Shown here: piece by piece, positions 5,745 through 6,831 of the stretch | Position numbering within the stretch: position 1 is the first letter of the stretch | Layout: each line of letters begins with the position of its first letter | DNA from: Spirochaetia bacterium | GTDB taxonomy: Bacteria; Spirochaetota; Spirochaetia; JABMQR01 | Reading direction: 5' to 3' | Length of the DNA: 6,831 nucleotides | Assembly (NCBI GenBank): GCA_016784705.1 | Contig: JADHUD010000132.1 | Location: 1 to 6,831 of the forward strand | The notes under the pieces: model-generated | What the model was told of the DNA's origin: nothing | Seen by the model: the letters and a program-made list of their open reading frames with translations, nothing else | Database searches by the model: none | Made by a program: the position numbers and the translations under genes

Positions 5745-6599
5745 ATGTCGAAAAGAAATGATGCCGTAGCGGTTACCGAATTAAAAATATTTAACAGAGT
5801 ATTTCCTTATCTCATGAAACGAAGATGTGACTCTCTTGTCTACTATAAATTAGATATAGAAATGACGAATGCTGTACAATTCATTCAGAAAAAAAACCAT
5901 GAAGCAGGTGAGCGGAAATATAGGATATTTGATCTTATTATGGCAGCTATGACAAGAACTGTGGCTTTAAGACCTGCCCTGAATCGTTTTATCGCAGATT
6001 ATGAGTTTTGGCAGCGGAATGAAATATCATTTAATTTTGTTGTTAAAAAAGATATGCACGAAAATTCGCCTGAACGTAACACTATAGTCAGATTCGAAGA
6101 AGATATGAATTTTGAAGAGGTTTCGTCAATTATGCGTCAGGCAATCAATTCTGCTATGCGGGTTGAGGAAAATGAGGATGAAGCGCTTATTAAGTTTTTC
6201 CTACGCATGCCGAAATGGCTGCTGAAGTTATCCACCTCGATATTAAAGCGCTGGGATAGAAAAGGACATCTGCCAAAGCAGATCCGCGATGCAGACGGCC
6301 TTCATGTTACATCCTTCATAGCAAACCTTGGAAGTATCAATATTCCCAACCCCCCTTATCACCACTTATATGAGTGGGGAACAACTTCGCTCTTTCTTAC
6401 ACTTGGGAGACTTCACCGGACTACTATTCTTGACGAAAATGATAATGAGTTTATCAAAGATACCATTCAGTTGGGAATAACTATTGATGAAAGGATTGCC
6501 GAGGGTTTCTATTTCATGAAAGCTTTGAGAATTTTACAGGAACACCTGGAAAATCCTGAACTTCTCGAGGATCGGCCTGACCCGACAATGATGAAATAA
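5745..6599 (+). CDS. Stand-alone 2-oxoacid dehydrogenase E2 acyltransferase-like protein lacking the catalytic His
   Basis: This 284-residue protein resembles the catalytic domain of dihydrolipoamide acyltransferases (chloramphenicol acetyltransferase fold) with no lipoyl or E1/E3-binding domain. Supporting blocks are FNRVFPYLMKRRCDS (16-30), IFDLIMAAMTRTVALRPALNRFI (61-83), ISFNFVVKKD (94-103), a SFIANLGSINIPNPP block (190-204) in the place of the E2 GTFTISNLG region, and ITIDERIAEGFYFMKALRILQEHLENPELL (245-274), equivalent to the E2 C-terminal DHRVxDGAxAxxFL helix. In that motif the catalytic histidine is Glu249 and the aspartate is Glu253, so normal E2 transacetylase chemistry is unlikely. 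Similar single-domain proteins occur, as I recall, in Clostridia, with no function known to me. No E1, E3 or lipoylation genes are nearby. It may use a different mechanism, bind acyl-CoA without catalysis, or be structural. The gene converges with thyX, 33 bases between stop codons. Confidence 0.82.
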   Translation: MSKRNDAVAVTELKIFNRVFPYLMKRRCDSLVYYKLDIEMTNAVQFIQKKNHEAGERKYRIFDLIMAAMTRTVALRPALNRFIADYEFWQRNEISFNFVVKKDMHENSPERNTIVRFEEDMNFEEVSSIMRQAINSAMRVEENEDEALIKFFLRMPKWLLKLSTSILKRWDRKGHLPKQIRDADGLHVTSFIANLGSINIPNPPYHHLYEWGTTSLFLTLGRLHRTTILDENDNEFIKDTIQLGITIDERIAEGFYFMKALRILQEHLENPELLEDRPDPTMMK

Positions 6600-6632
6600 G
6601 TTCATTTCTGAATTCGTTCATGAGTCTTTATA

Positions 6633-6831
6633 CTATGTAATACCCTGTATTTTTTGATGAAATATCTCTTTTTCCCGACCCGTAAAGGTACATCTGTCCA
6701 AATCAGAGATCGCACTTAATTGCTCTATTTCTCTGTGTGAGAAAGATTTTCCGCCAAGTCTGTGATCTTCGAAAGCCTCACAGGCTATCGGACAAACTTT
6801 CTTGACAATGTCAAAAACAGTATTCGCAAAT
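6633..6831 (-). CDS. thyX: Flavin-dependent thymidylate synthase ThyX, C-terminal part (5' end outside window)
   Basis: Reading from the right edge, 65 codons stay open to a TAG at 6633-6635. The start of this fragment, TVFDIVKKVCPIACEAFEDHRLGGKSF, matches the ThyX C-terminal pattern (ivk..cP...eaFe.y.l.g..fs..E). There an alpha helix is followed by the Pro and the EAF motif before a less conserved tail (REIEQLSAI onward). ThyX makes dTMP from dUMP using methylenetetrahydrofolate, FAD and NADPH. The RHR-X7-S signature and the flavin and dUMP sites lie outside the window, so completeness cannot be judged. The gene converges on the E2-like gene. No hairpin plus T-run terminator is evident between the two stops. 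Confidence 0.8.
   Translation of the reverse strand, partial: FANTVFDIVKKVCPIACEAFEDHRLGGKSFSHREIEQLSAISDLDRCTFTGREKEIFHQKIQGIT

Noticed and set aside
6600..6632. Bidirectional terminator between the E2-like gene and thyX
   Set aside because: Only the GAATTC palindrome is present; there is no extended stem followed by a T-run on either strand.
1..6831. CRISPR array, tRNA or rRNA gene, insertion sequence or prophage signature
   Set aside because: I saw no regularly spaced repeats, cloverleaf or rRNA-like sequence, transposase, or terminal inverted repeats with target duplication.

Overview
The window is ordinary, gene-dense bacterial chromosome of moderate GC. It holds six complete protein genes and two that run off the edges. 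The gene content best fits a spirochaete (Spirochaeta/Treponema-like) or a related anaerobe. The reasons are HPr kinase next to HPr with no sugar-transport PTS genes, a LexA whose recognition helix reads SVKAAFDHVKALEKK, a flavin-dependent thymidylate synthase (ThyX), and a spore-photoproduct-lyase-like protein in a setting without sporulation genes. The taxonomic call is inference from family resemblance; no search was run.

Layout. Positions 1-2267 form one tightly packed plus-strand run: the end of hprK, then ptsH (3 bases later), lexA (27 bases later) and holA (1 base later). This probable operon joins carbon-status signalling (HPr kinase/HPr) with the SOS repressor and the replicative clamp-loader delta subunit. 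uvrC follows on the minus strand (2295-4073), converging on holA with a 27-base gap and no recognisable terminator. A divergent promoter region of about 100 bases (4074-4174) separates uvrC from a plus-strand radical SAM gene of the spore photoproduct lyase family (4175-5452). That gene has a good sigma70-type promoter placed so close to the start codon that the mRNA should be almost leaderless.

A 292-base gap (5453-5744) precedes a stand-alone 2-oxoacid dehydrogenase acyltransferase-like gene (5745-6599). The gap is rich in inverted repeats that can form four consecutive stem-loops. The two best are 5587-5617 and a compound stem at 5644-5717 capped by a GCAA tetraloop, ending just before the ribosome binding site. 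I recognise no known RNA family there, and it is the strongest candidate for something undescribed. The window ends in the C-terminus of thyX on the minus strand (6633-6831).

How the genes fit together: lexA, holA, uvrC, the SPL-like gene and thyX all serve DNA damage response, repair, replication or thymidylate supply, so the window reads as a loose DNA-maintenance neighbourhood. Two proteins keep their family fold but have lost key catalytic residues. The SPL-like enzyme has no cysteine where the SPL hydrogen donor should be, and the E2-like protein has DERIAEG in place of the catalytic DHRxxDG motif.
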